From Oscillospiraceae bacterium (GTDB lineage: Bacteria > Bacillota > Clostridia > Oscillospirales > Ruminococcaceae), in NCBI GenBank assembly GCA_017847875.1, contig JAGASN010000038.1:1-64000 (forward strand): 64,000 nucleotides of DNA, read 5' to 3'. Under the pieces are notes generated by a model. It saw only the letters and a list, made by a program, of their open reading frames with translations, did no database searches and was not told the DNA's origin. This document shows, piece by piece, positions 27,152-35,683 of the stretch (its first letter is position 1; every line of letters starts with the position of its first letter). Made by a program: the position numbers and the translations under genes.

Positions 27152-27598
27152 ATGGAAAACGAAGTAATTAAAACCGAAGATTATCAGAAACTTATTTTTG
27201 AAGAAAGCCTTAAACAAACCGCACTTTTGGAAAAACAGACAAAAATGGTAAAAACACAGACCATTGTTGTTTCCGTTCTTATGCTCATTGTTGCTGCTGC
27301 TCTCATTATTTTGAGCACACAGGTTGGCGGAGTTCTTGAACAGGCAAATTCCGCAATAGAAGAGATAACCGTTCTCACTAAAGAACTCAACACGGTTCTT
27401 GAGGAATCCAACCTTACCGAACTGCTCAATAACGCAAACTCCCTTATTGCAGAAAGCGGAGATGCTCTTACAAAAGCGCTTGAAGATGTTGACGAAGCCC
27501 TTAAAACTATCGGACAAATTGATATAAAAACTCTTAACGATGCTATTGCTGACCTTAAGAAAATCATTCAGCCGCTTGCAAATCTTTTCGGAAGATAA
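27152..27598 (+). CDS. Membrane-anchored coiled-coil protein of unknown function
   Basis: The 148-residue protein has a charged N-terminus, one membrane helix (about 38-58, VVSVLMLIVAAALIIL) and a long outside-facing helical region (heptad-like, residues 60-145). It resembles DUF948 or apolipoprotein-like proteins only in layout. AAGGAG precedes the ATG. Paired with the export protein and probably co-transcribed; ends at a strong hairpin. I do not recognise a family. Confidence 0.7.
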   Translation: MENEVIKTEDYQKLIFEESLKQTALLEKQTKMVKTQTIVVSVLMLIVAAALIILSTQVGGVLEQANSAIEEITVLTKELNTVLEESNLTELLNNANSLIAESGDALTKALEDVDEALKTIGQIDIKTLNDAIADLKKIIQPLANLFGR

Positions 27599-27601
27599 GT
27601 T

Positions 27602-27634
27602 AAAAAAATCTGCGGATTTTCCGCAGATTTTTTT
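27602..27634 (+). terminator. Terminator after the coiled-coil gene
   Basis: A 15-bp stem (27602-27616 and 27620-27634) with core ATCTGCGGA and a three-T loop, A and T runs on the flanks. Confidence 0.88.
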
Positions 27635-27648
27635 AATAGGTAAATAAT

Positions 27649-28146
27649 ATGAAAATTATATTTTTAGATGTTGACGGAGTATTGAATTCCGAAGTTTGGA
27701 ATCAAAATCATAAAATTGAAACAGAAAACGGTTTTCTTATAGACGAAAAAGCGATAAAACTTCTGTCATATCTTGTAAAAAAGAGCGGAGCAAAAATTGT
27801 TTTGCATTCAGGTTGGCGTTTTTGGTTTGATGAAAAATTTTCTCCCATAAGAAAAGAATCCGAAAATTTTAAAAATTTATTGGATAAAAGCGGGTTGTCA
27901 TTTTATGATTTCACGCCGGATTTGACTACTGAAGAAATACGAAAAAACGGCAAATTCAGTCTTGCCAAACCCAAAGAAATTTTGCTTTGGCTTAATAACC
28001 ACTCTGATATTTCAAACTGGGTCGTAATAGATGACATCGTTCTTAATGATGAAACCATTCAAAAGCATCAGGTTGCTCCGGACAGTAAAATCGGTCTTTC
28101 TATTGCTGATATAGAAAAAGCAATAAAACTTCTTGAAAACATATAA
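27649..28146 (+). CDS. HAD-superfamily protein of the 'Swiss Army Knife RNA repair' HAD type
   Basis: The 165-residue protein has HAD motif I FLDVDGVLNS (Asp7/Asp9), motif II HSGWRF, a conserved Lys in SLAKPKEI, and the acidic motif WVVIDD. The short cap-less layout and HSGWR motif fit the HAD domain described in bacterial RNA-repair polyproteins and in stand-alone relatives; a phosphatase reaction is likely, the substrate unknown. Ribosome binding site is weak (AGGTAA). Slightly AT-richer than its neighbours. Confidence 0.75.
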   Translation: MKIIFLDVDGVLNSEVWNQNHKIETENGFLIDEKAIKLLSYLVKKSGAKIVLHSGWRFWFDEKFSPIRKESENFKNLLDKSGLSFYDFTPDLTTEEIRKNGKFSLAKPKEILLWLNNHSDISNWVVIDDIVLNDETIQKHQVAPDSKIGLSIADIEKAIKLLENI

Positions 28147-28175
28147 AAAAAACCGCCATTTGGCGGTTTTTTTAT
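28144..28175. terminator. Bidirectional terminator between HAD and GDPD genes
   Basis: Stem AAACCGCCA facing TGGCGGTTT with a TT loop and long A and T flanks, between convergent genes. Confidence 0.88.
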
Positions 28176-28179
28176 ATGT

Positions 28180-28896
28180 TTATTTAAGTTCGGTAAGCAA
28201 ATCCACCCTGTTTGTAAGCATTCCGTCCGCACCCATATCGAGCATACGGCGCATTTCATCAGGCTCATCAACTGTCCAGGGATATACCTTTACACCATGT
28301 TTATGGAAATCGTCCATGATTTCCTGATTAAGAGCAAAGTGATACGGAATGGTAATGGTGACATTACGCTTTTCGCAATATTCGCCGTAATCAAAAATCC
28401 AGTTATCAAAAGGGAAACAGATTTCGATATCCGGTGCCATTGCTTTGAATTTCATTACGGAATAATGATTTGCAGAATAAATTATAACTTTTTCCCGAAG
28501 ATTATGTCTGTCGATACATTCCAGAACTTTTTCTTCCATTCCGTCATAAGTAATGAAACTGTTTTTAAGTTCGACAAAAGTAACGAGGTCTTTATCCTGA
28601 ACAAGGTCAAAATATTCATCAAGAGTCGGAACTTTCTGATCGTGTATATCAAAACCGTTGGAAGGATCAAGCTCCCGCATTTCCGCAAGAGTCATATCTT
28701 TGACCCAGCCTTTCGCGCCGGTGGTTCTGGAAACCTCCTCATCGTGGAAAACAACAAGTTCGCCGTCCTTAGTCATCTGAACGTCCATTTCAATGGCTTC
28801 CGGATCATATTCAAGGCATTTTTCAAAGGCAATCATTGTGTTTTCCGGATAAAGACCGGCAAGACCTCTGTGTGCAATGCGCATCATTCTCCGCAT
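28180..28896 (-). CDS. Glycerophosphodiester phosphodiesterase, copy 1
   Basis: The 238-residue protein has the GDPD motifs: AHRGLAGLYPENT with the catalytic His, the EMDVQMTKDGELVVFHD stretch (Glu/Asp metal ligands and second His), and FVELK. It hydrolyses glycerophosphodiesters to glycerol-3-phosphate and an alcohol. No signal peptide, so cytoplasmic. The start is uncertain: ATG at 28896, 28887 or 28884, all overlapping the end of copy 2. The pair looks like a tandem duplication followed by divergence. Confidence 0.9.
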   Translation of the reverse strand: MRRMMRIAHRGLAGLYPENTMIAFEKCLEYDPEAIEMDVQMTKDGELVVFHDEEVSRTTGAKGWVKDMTLAEMRELDPSNGFDIHDQKVPTLDEYFDLVQDKDLVTFVELKNSFITYDGMEEKVLECIDRHNLREKVIIYSANHYSVMKFKAMAPDIEICFPFDNWIFDYGEYCEKRNVTITIPYHFALNQEIMDDFHKHGVKVYPWTVDEPDEMRRMLDMGADGMLTNRVDLLTELK

Positions 28897-29618
28897 ACTT
28901 CCTTTCTGATTTCAAGGAATTTTTCCGGTCTGTTGGTAATTGCAATTTCAAGCTGGAGTTTAAGAGCTTTTTTCATATCCTCTTCATCATTGATGGTCCA
29001 GGCGTTGATTTCAATTCCGTTGTTGCGAAGATCCTGCATATTTTCATGGTTAAGGCAGTTGAAGAAAGGATGAAAACATTCTACTCCCCTGGCCCTTGTG
29101 TATGCGCCGGGATGAATAAGCCAGCTTTCCTCAAGGAAACCGCATTTTACGTCCGGAGCGAGTTCCTTGAAGCGGGTGCAGGTAAAATGATTGAAAGAGC
29201 TGATGATAATTTTATCGCGAAGACCGAACTCGTCCATAAGGGCAAGAACTTTTCTCTCGATTCCCTTATATTCAAAAACACCGCTTTTGATTTCGATGTT
29301 GCATTCAAGTCCGGTTTCGACCATGAGTTCAAAAACTTCGCGAAGGGTCGGCGGTGCTTCAAATTCAAATTCACCTTTTTTAACAAAACCGGCGTCAAGA
29401 GCTTTGAATTCTTCAAGAGTCAAGTCTTTAATAAGCGCATTAACTCCGGTGGTGCGAATCGTATTTTCATCATGCATTACAACAAGTTCGCCGTCTTTTG
29501 TAAGATGAACGTCGATTTCAATACCTTCCGCACCGATTTCTGCCGCTTTTCTGAAAGCGAGCATTGTATTTTCAGGATATTTTTCGGAAAAACCACGATG
29601 AGCATAAATTTTTGTCAT
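28884..29618 (-). CDS. Glycerophosphodiester phosphodiesterase, copy 2
   Basis: The 244-residue protein has the same motifs as its neighbour: YAHRGFSEKYPENT, EIDVHLTKDGELVVMHD and CNIEIK. ATG at 29618 follows GGAGG by five bases. Its stop lies within the start of copy 1. Lies downstream of an ABC importer operon from which it is separated by a hairpin (29657-29681), so it may be partly co-expressed by readthrough. Confidence 0.92.
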   Translation of the reverse strand: MTKIYAHRGFSEKYPENTMLAFRKAAEIGAEGIEIDVHLTKDGELVVMHDENTIRTTGVNALIKDLTLEEFKALDAGFVKKGEFEFEAPPTLREVFELMVETGLECNIEIKSGVFEYKGIERKVLALMDEFGLRDKIIISSFNHFTCTRFKELAPDVKCGFLEESWLIHPGAYTRARGVECFHPFFNCLNHENMQDLRNNGIEINAWTINDEEDMKKALKLQLEIAITNRPEKFLEIRKEVCGE

Positions 29619-29656
29619 AACTGCCTCCAAAAAAATATAATTTTTTAATTAAACAA

Positions 29657-29681
29657 ACCGGGAAGCAAAACGCTTCCCGGT
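29657..29681 (-). terminator. Terminator after the ABC importer ATPase gene
   Basis: ACCGGGAAGC-type stem (29657-29666 with 29672-29681) and a T-rich tail on the minus strand (interrupted run). Confidence 0.7.
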
Positions 29682-29707
29682 ACTGCTTCGTTTACATTAT
29701 AACGCTC

Positions 29708-30715
29708 TTAAAGCCTGATTACAAGGTCTTTTTCAACTGTTACATAAACTTCGTCGCCCTCTGCAAAGGCAAGTTCACGCTCGAATACGATGTCGGAATT
29801 GAGCCAAATATCATCGTTTTCAACGCGGAAACGAATAACGTTACCGTGAGAAATGAAGCTGGTAATCTTTCCTTTAAGCTGATAGCATGTATCGGATTCA
29901 ACGGGTTCTTTGCTGAGTTTGACGATTTCGGGTCTGATTGCAACGTCGCTGCAGTCAATTTCTTCGCCGCAGGCTTTTCCGAATTTTTCAGCATGAAGCA
30001 GATTATAGTTTCCGATGAAGGAAGCGGTGAATTTGGTCTTAGGAGTTACGTAAAGATCAACAGGGCTGCCGGACTGTTCAATATGACCTGCATTGAACAG
30101 ATGAATTGTATCGGACATTACCATTGCTTCGTCCTGGTCATGGGTTACGAAAATTGTGGTAATGTTGAGTTCTTTCTGAATTCTTCTGATCTCAATCTGG
30201 AGATTATGGCGAAGAAGAGCATCAATTGCGGAAAGCGGTTCGTCAAGAAGAAGAACCTTCGGTTCGGTAACAATTGCTCTTGCAAGCGCAACACGCTGCT
30301 GCTGACCGCCGGAAAGCTGCATCGGGAACTGGTCGATCTTATCGGAAAGACCTACGATTTCGAGCATCTCTTTAACTTTTTTATCGATTTCATCTTTCGG
30401 AACTTTTTTCATTTTGAGGCCGAAAGCAACGTTATCCTTAACGCTCATGTTGGGGAAAAGAGAATACTGCTGGAAAACCATTCCGATTCCTCTGTCACGG
30501 GGGTCAACGTCGGTGATATCGACTCCGTCGAGATAGATTTTACCGCTTGTTACTTTTTCAAGACCGGAAAGGCAGCGAAGAAGAGTTGATTTTCCGCAGC
30601 CGGAAGGTCCGAGAAGGGTTACAAGTTCGCCCTTTTCAACGTCAAGATTGATGTCTTTCAGAACGTGGTTATCTCCGAAAGATTTATTTAAATTTTCAAA
30701 ACGAATGTAAGCCAT
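29708..30715 (-). CDS. ABC importer ATPase (PotA/FbpC-like)
   Basis: The 335-residue ATPase has Walker A GPSGCGKST near 36, signature LSGGQQQR near 134, Walker B VLLLDEP, and a C-terminal TOBE-like regulatory domain after residue 240. This layout is that of polyamine, iron(III), sulfate and phosphonate importers. Last gene of a four-gene unit; it starts seven bases after the second permease stop. Confidence 0.92.
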   Translation of the reverse strand: MAYIRFENLNKSFGDNHVLKDINLDVEKGELVTLLGPSGCGKSTLLRCLSGLEKVTSGKIYLDGVDITDVDPRDRGIGMVFQQYSLFPNMSVKDNVAFGLKMKKVPKDEIDKKVKEMLEIVGLSDKIDQFPMQLSGGQQQRVALARAIVTEPKVLLLDEPLSAIDALLRHNLQIEIRRIQKELNITTIFVTHDQDEAMVMSDTIHLFNAGHIEQSGSPVDLYVTPKTKFTASFIGNYNLLHAEKFGKACGEEIDCSDVAIRPEIVKLSKEPVESDTCYQLKGKITSFISHGNVIRFRVENDDIWLNSDIVFERELAFAEGDEVYVTVEKDLVIRL

Positions 30716-30721
30716 TATAAC

Positions 30722-31531
30722 TTATCTCCCTTCTTTTTGGATTTTTTCGAGTTTGTTGCGGCTTTGGAGGTAAAGAACAACAGCGGTTATTGCGAAAGTC
30801 ATAAGCATAATGACTACGAAAACCGCGGAAGATTCCGCGCTCGAATATTTCATGGTCTGGTAAAGGAAAACCTGAACGTTGGTGGTTCCGCTTCCGGAAA
30901 GGTTTCTGATAATAACGTAATCTCCGAAAAGGATACCGACCGCGAGAAGAGAAGATACTGTAATACCGGTTATAATGTTTGGAACTATTACGCGGAAGAA
31001 AGCGTAAAGCTTGCTTGCACCGAGCATTTCCGCCGCTTCAAGAAGCATCGGCATATTAACGGCGTGCATGCTGTTTCTTATGCCCTGATAAATATGCGGA
31101 AGAATTATGATGCAGTAAGCGCCTATGAGCATTACCATTCTTTCCCCAAGGATCGTTCCGCTTTTTCCGTAAAGAGAGAGGATAGATACGGAAAGGATAA
31201 CGCCCTGAATAGTATAAGGAATCATGCAGAGAACCTGAAGATATTTTTCAAGGTTCGGGAAATAAATAGTAACAACAAAAAGCGCAAGAAGAACAAGAAT
31301 AATTGTGAGAACTATCGGAACAATGCAAAGCAAAATTGTCTGATAAATCGCCGTAAGGAATTTTGCGTTGGAAAAAATCGTTACATAGTTCTGAAGGGTG
31401 AATCCGGAAGGAATAATTCCTGTCCAGTCTTCAAACAAAGAATAAATTATGGTTGCAACAAGAGGAATGAGAAGCCAGATGATAACGCAGGTCATTACGA
31501 TATTAGCACAAATTTTAGTCCATTTATTCAT
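30722..31531 (-). CDS. ABC importer permease 2 (PotC/FbpB-C-terminal-like)
   Basis: The 269-residue permease has six predicted helices and a BPD_transp_1 EAA-type loop (EAAEMLGASKLYAFFRVIVPNI) that contacts the ATPase. ATG at 31531 follows GAGGTGAACGAT; a longer form overlapping the previous gene is less likely. It pairs with permease 1. Confidence 0.9.
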   Translation of the reverse strand: MNKWTKICANIVMTCVIIWLLIPLVATIIYSLFEDWTGIIPSGFTLQNYVTIFSNAKFLTAIYQTILLCIVPIVLTIILVLLALFVVTIYFPNLEKYLQVLCMIPYTIQGVILSVSILSLYGKSGTILGERMVMLIGAYCIIILPHIYQGIRNSMHAVNMPMLLEAAEMLGASKLYAFFRVIVPNIITGITVSSLLAVGILFGDYVIIRNLSGSGTTNVQVFLYQTMKYSSAESSAVFVVIMLMTFAITAVVLYLQSRNKLEKIQKEGR

Positions 31532-31536
31532 ATCGT

Positions 31537-32415
31537 TCACCTCGTTTTCCACTGGGTCGTCTTTTTGACGATGTAGTTATCGACAAAAATTACAACAACC
31601 ATAAGAATCATCATTACAACAGAAAGCGCTGCACCAAGAGAAGGTTGGCTTCGGATATCACCGGTGAATGCCGCGGAGATATTAACAGGAAGCAGCGAGA
31701 AGTTGTTCATAAGAAGTGCGTATGCGGTTGCGTAGGCGCAAAGTGCATTTGCAAAAAGAACGCTTATGGTACCGAAAATACTGGGAATAAGAACCGGAAT
31801 TCCGACTTTAAACCAGAAAGTGGAAGACCTTCCACCAAGAAGCATATTGGCTTCCTGCCATTCTTTTCTGATTCCGTTGAATGCAGGAATAAGAAGAAGC
31901 GTTGAAAGCGGAATCTGGAAATAAATATACATAAGGATAAGGCCGCTACTTGAATACAAATCGAAATTCTGAATAAATCCGATTCCGTAAACATTTGCTA
32001 CCTGTTTAAGAACACCTGCATTACCGATAATAATCATATAAGCGAACGCAAGCGGAACACCCGCAAAGTTGGATGTCATATTAAGAACAGCCATAAATGC
32101 GTTTCTGAATTTTCCGCGGGAATTATGAGCTGCCTGTGCGCCGAGGAATGCAATTACAATTCCGACGACGGTTGAAACAAAAGTTATAATAAGGCTGTTT
32201 TTGATTGCAGTCTTATAACTTAAAGTTGTAAAAATCTTTTTATAGTTCTCAAGAGTAAAGAGAACTGTTTTGTCGGCATCCGAGCCAAAGCTGTCGATTA
32301 TAAGCATAAAGAGCGGCAGAAGCTCGAAAAGCAAAACAACAGTAAGGAACGGAAGAAGAACAAGCAAATATGTATATTTGCTTGTCATTTTTTTGCCGCC
32401 GGAAGCATTCTTCAT
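31537..32415 (-). CDS. ABC importer permease 1 (PotB-like)
   Basis: The 292-residue permease has six helices and the EAA loop (EANMLLGGRSSTFWFKVGIPVLIP). The start at 32415 follows GAGGTGTGACCCT. It lies behind a hairpin that separates it from the binding-protein gene, as in the nucleoside importer. Confidence 0.9.
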   Translation of the reverse strand: MKNASGGKKMTSKYTYLLVLLPFLTVVLLFELLPLFMLIIDSFGSDADKTVLFTLENYKKIFTTLSYKTAIKNSLIITFVSTVVGIVIAFLGAQAAHNSRGKFRNAFMAVLNMTSNFAGVPLAFAYMIIIGNAGVLKQVANVYGIGFIQNFDLYSSSGLILMYIYFQIPLSTLLLIPAFNGIRKEWQEANMLLGGRSSTFWFKVGIPVLIPSIFGTISVLFANALCAYATAYALLMNNFSLLPVNISAAFTGDIRSQPSLGAALSVVMMILMVVVIFVDNYIVKKTTQWKTR

Positions 32416-32436
32416 AGGGTCACACCTCACTCAAAA

Positions 32437-32466
32437 AATGGGGCGTGCTTAAAAAGTACGCCCCAT
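32437..32466 (-). terminator. Internal terminator between solute-binding protein and permease genes
   Basis: A 14-bp stem with one G/T wobble (AATGGGGCGTGCTT facing AAGTACGCCCCATT) and a six-T run on the minus strand. It should hold permease/ATPase expression below that of the binding protein. Confidence 0.8.
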
Positions 32467-32513
32467 TCTTATTACTCATGGAGTAAATTTTAAAAGTTAA
32501 ACATCAAATCGAA

Positions 32514-33584
32514 TTAAAGAAGCGGGATGATGTTTTCGTTCCACCAAATGGAAATCTGTTCGCATGCTGCTGCATATGCTGCAGGATCGGAAATACCGAC
32601 TGCGTTTGCATAGGTTTCGGGAGCAAAGATCTGATCTGCTTCGGGGATTACAACGTCGGTTCTGGTGGGGATTGCACCTGCTTTAGCAAGGTTGATCTGG
32701 CCAGCATCGGAGAAGATGTATTCTCTTGCAAGAGCTGCTGCGAAAGGAGTATCGGAAGTTTTGTTGATGATGGAAGCATAACCTACAAGGATTGCACCGT
32801 CGGAAGGAATGCCGATGGTGATGTCATAGTTTGCTGCGCCGTCTTTGTATCCGGGAGCATTGTAGGACCAGGTTACACCGCATTCAACTTCACCTGCCTG
32901 AATTCTTGCAGGGATGATGTCGCCGGCATCGATACGGCCAGCTTTAGCCATTTCAGTCCAGAATTCGAAAGCGGGTTCAAGGTTTTCAAGGTCGCCGCCG
33001 AATGCGTATGCAGTTGCAACTACAACGCCCTGGCCGGTTGCACCGCCGACTACGTCGCCGATGGTAAGTTTATAAGTACCTTCGCGAACATCTGCCCAGG
33101 AAGTAGGCATGGGTTCATCGCAGATATCATTGTTATAAATGAAAGTGGTTGCGCCAGTATAAGCGATCATCCAGAGACCATCGGGATCTTTTGCCCAATC
33201 CGGAACTGCATCCCAATGAGTGGTTTTATAGGACTGTACAAGACCTTCGTCAATTGCCTGCTGGGTGAATGCAAGACCAACGTCGCCGATGTCTTTGGTG
33301 CTGTCGTTTGCAAAGGTGGTAAGTTCTTCTGCGGAGCTCATATCTGCATCGGTATGGGTAATTCCATATTCAGCAGTAAGACCTTCCCAGGAAGCACCCC
33401 AGTTTGCCCAAGTGTCAGGCATACCAACGGACTGGACATCGCCTTCCTCTTTTGCTTTTTCAATAATTTCATCAAGGGTGTAGGAGTTGAGATCAACAGC
33501 CTCAGCTTCACCGCCGGCGCCACAGCCTGCGAATACAAGAGCGAGGCAAGCAAGAATTGCGATAAGTTTAAGGGTAGTACGCAT
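32514..33584 (-). CDS. ABC importer solute-binding lipoprotein (COG1840-like)
   Basis: The 356-residue protein has a lipoprotein signal (lipobox FAGC, Cys21) and a type II binding fold like AfuA/FbpA and aminoethylphosphonate-binding proteins (DEIIEKAKEEGDVQSVGMPDTWANW, YNNDICDEPMPTSWADV). The ligand cannot be read from sequence: iron(III), polyamine, phosphonate or phosphodiester are all possible; the neighbouring GDPDs favour an organophosphate. Highly biased codons suggest strong expression, in keeping with its consensus-like promoter. Confidence 0.88.
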   Translation of the reverse strand: MRTTLKLIAILACLALVFAGCGAGGEAEAVDLNSYTLDEIIEKAKEEGDVQSVGMPDTWANWGASWEGLTAEYGITHTDADMSSAEELTTFANDSTKDIGDVGLAFTQQAIDEGLVQSYKTTHWDAVPDWAKDPDGLWMIAYTGATTFIYNNDICDEPMPTSWADVREGTYKLTIGDVVGGATGQGVVVATAYAFGGDLENLEPAFEFWTEMAKAGRIDAGDIIPARIQAGEVECGVTWSYNAPGYKDGAANYDITIGIPSDGAILVGYASIINKTSDTPFAAALAREYIFSDAGQINLAKAGAIPTRTDVVIPEADQIFAPETYANAVGISDPAAYAAACEQISIWWNENIIPLL

Positions 33585-33640
33585 TTTATTCCTTCTCTCT
33601 GAAATAGAATTAGTGCTTATTTTTTCTTTGCACTGGGGAT

Positions 33641-33669
33641 ATTATAACTTTTTTTACACTTTTTGTAAA
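33641..33669 (-). promoter_or_regulatory. Promoter of the solute-binding protein operon
   Basis: Minus-strand TTTACA (33664-33669), 17-base spacer, TATAAT (33641-33646). Confidence 0.75.
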
Positions 33670-33755
33670 TGGATTTTTGCAAATATCGCTATTTTGTTGT
33701 ACAAAAGATTATTAATTTTATTTATTTTTCACAAATAATTAACTCATTTTTAGCA

Positions 33756-33784
33756 TTGCATAATGTAAACGCATTTGATATAAT
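33756..33784 (+). promoter_or_regulatory. Promoter of pepT
   Basis: TTGCAT (33756-33761), 17-base spacer, TATAAT (33779-33784). Downstream, AAGTGCTC/GAGCGCTT (about 33796-33817) forms an imperfect hairpin in the short leader. Confidence 0.7.
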
Positions 33785-33832
33785 TTAATGTATTAAGTGC
33801 TCTTTGTGAGCGCTTCTTTTTGGAGGTAAAAA

Positions 33833-35062
33833 ATGAAAGCATACGAAAGACTTCTCAAATACGTTCAGTATCCTACCGCTTCCGATGAAGAAAGCGAAAC
33901 CTGCCCAAGCACTTCCGAACAAACCATTCTCGGACTTGCTCTTGTCGATGAAATGAAAGAAATGGGCATAAGCAACGTCAATATTGATGACAACGGCTAT
34001 GTATATGGCGAAATTCCCGCATCAGAAGGCTGCGAAAACGCTCCCGTAATCGGATTCATCGCCCATATGGACGTTGTCCGTGAAGTTCCTTTTACAAATA
34101 TCAAACCCAAAATCGTGGAATATAACGGCGGCGATGTTCTTCTTAACGAAGAAGAACAAATTTGGCTTTCCTGCAAGGAATTTCCCGAAATGGAAGAATG
34201 CAAAGGCCAGCACCTTATTGTAACCGACGGCACCACCCTTCTCGGCGCCGATGATAAAAACGGAATTGCCGAGATCCTTACCGCTGCGGAAGAACTTCTT
34301 GCAAACCCGGAAATCAAACACGGAAAAATCATGATCGGCTTTACTCCCGATGAAGAAATCGGCCGCGGCGCAAACAGATTTGATCTTGAACGTTTCGGTG
34401 CTGACTATGCATATACTCTTGACGGCGGTGCATTTGGTGAAGTTGAATGTGAAACCTTCAACGCCGCTCATGCTCATATCACTTTCAACGGAATTTCCGT
34501 TCATCCCGGCAGCGCAAAAGACAAAATGGTAAACGCCGCACTTGTTGCAATGGAATTTGATTCCCTTCTTCCCGCCGTTGAAAGACCCTGCCATACTTCC
34601 GGATATGACGGTTTCTATCATCTTACCGGAATGAAAGGTACCTGCGACAACGCAGACCTTTATTACATTATCCGCGACCACGATTCCGAAAAACTTACCT
34701 ATCGCGTTGAATATATCAAACGCGCGGAAGATGAAATCAACCGCCGTTACGGCGCAGGAACCGCAGTTGCCGAAACCGGTTATGATTATAAAAACATGAG
34801 CGTAATCATTAAAGACCACTGGCATCTTATCGAAACCGCACAGAAAGCCATTCGTGAACTCGGAGCAGAACCAGTAACAAATCCTGTTCGCGGCGGAACT
34901 GACGGCTGTGTTCTTTCCTTCATGGGTCTTCCCTGCCCCAACCTTGGAACCGGTGGTTATAACTTCCACGGCAAATTTGAATTTGCAAGCGTTGAACAGA
35001 TGGATAAAGCCGTTGAAATGATTAAACTTATTGCAAAATATTACGGTGAACAGACAAAATGA
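33833..35062 (+). CDS. pepT: Peptidase T (tripeptide aminopeptidase)
   Basis: The 409-residue protein is an M20 metallopeptidase of the PepT group. Dinuclear zinc ligands and catalytic residues are recognisable: AHMDV (His78, Asp80), GADDKNG (Asp140), PDEEIGRG (Glu174 and Glu175), HPGSAK, and a C-terminal GGYNFHG. These positions agree closely with Salmonella PepT. It removes the N-terminal residue from tripeptides in the cytoplasm. GGAGG lies seven bases before the ATG. Overlaps the next gene by four bases. Confidence 0.96.
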   Translation: MKAYERLLKYVQYPTASDEESETCPSTSEQTILGLALVDEMKEMGISNVNIDDNGYVYGEIPASEGCENAPVIGFIAHMDVVREVPFTNIKPKIVEYNGGDVLLNEEEQIWLSCKEFPEMEECKGQHLIVTDGTTLLGADDKNGIAEILTAAEELLANPEIKHGKIMIGFTPDEEIGRGANRFDLERFGADYAYTLDGGAFGEVECETFNAAHAHITFNGISVHPGSAKDKMVNAALVAMEFDSLLPAVERPCHTSGYDGFYHLTGMKGTCDNADLYYIIRDHDSEKLTYRVEYIKRAEDEINRRYGAGTAVAETGYDYKNMSVIIKDHWHLIETAQKAIRELGAEPVTNPVRGGTDGCVLSFMGLPCPNLGTGGYNFHGKFEFASVEQMDKAVEMIKLIAKYYGEQTK

Positions 35063-35640
35063 GCACCGTGCTCAAAGATAAGCCTTCCCGTGCTCAAAAA
35101 GGCGGATTCAAAAAACTGCTTTTCGGTTTAACTGCAATTTTTGCCGTTCTATTCATAATTTCGCTCACGCTGTTTTTCAGTTTCAAAGACGAAATCTATT
35201 TTACTTTAAGCATAACTTTCGGGGTTACGTTTTATCACTTTGCAATAAGATTGGTTATCGGATATTTTACAGATAAAATCTTTCGCGGAAGAACGAATCC
35301 AAACTCGAAATGGTTTTCCCAAAAGAAGTTTGAGCACACAATTTATAAGAAACTTAAAGTTCACAAATGGAAAAAGTTAGTTCCGACTTATGACCCGGAT
35401 CAGTTTAACCTTGAATATCATAGTTTTGAAGAAATTGCCCGTTCAATGTGCTCCGCTGAAATATGTCACGAGGTAATAATGCTGTTTGCACTGTTTCCGG
35501 TTTTATTGATAATCCCCTTCGGTTCACCTGCGGTATTTATCATAACTTCCGTTCTTTCCGCATTAATTGACCTTGTTTTTGTGATAATTCAGCGCTATAA
35601 CCGTCCGCGAATTCTTCGCCTGATTAAAAGAAAAGTATAA
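35059..35640 (+). CDS. Integral membrane protein, possibly CrtO-like acyltransferase family
   Basis: The 193-residue protein has four hydrophobic segments (about 22-40, 46-66, 135-155, 160-178) and the C-terminal IQRYNRPR motif, with HEVIML upstream. This combination is reminiscent of the glycosyl-4,4'-diaponeurosporenoate acyltransferase (CrtO) family, but no carotenoid gene is near and the assignment is from memory. Start overlaps the pepT stop (ATGA). Three copies of the GTGCTCA word lie in its first 40 bases. Confidence 0.6.
   Translation: MSTVLKDKPSRAQKGGFKKLLFGLTAIFAVLFIISLTLFFSFKDEIYFTLSITFGVTFYHFAIRLVIGYFTDKIFRGRTNPNSKWFSQKKFEHTIYKKLKVHKWKKLVPTYDPDQFNLEYHSFEEIARSMCSAEICHEVIMLFALFPVLLIIPFGSPAVFIITSVLSALIDLVFVIIQRYNRPRILRLIKRKV
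35060..35074. repeat. 15-base palindrome at the pepT/membrane-gene junction
   Basis: TGAGCAC (35060-35066), one base, GTGCTCA (35068-35074): a facing pair of the dispersed word that also contains the pepT stop and lies on the start codon of the next gene. A third copy is at 35090-35096. Confidence 0.95.
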
Positions 35641-35675
35641 AAAAACAGCTTCCGTTTTTCGGAAGCTGTTTTTTT
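35641..35675. terminator. Bidirectional terminator between membrane gene and M32 gene
   Basis: A 14-bp stem (35641-35654 and 35660-35673, core AACAGCTTCCG) with a five-T loop, between convergent genes. Confidence 0.88.
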
Positions 35676-35683
35676 ATTGTTTA

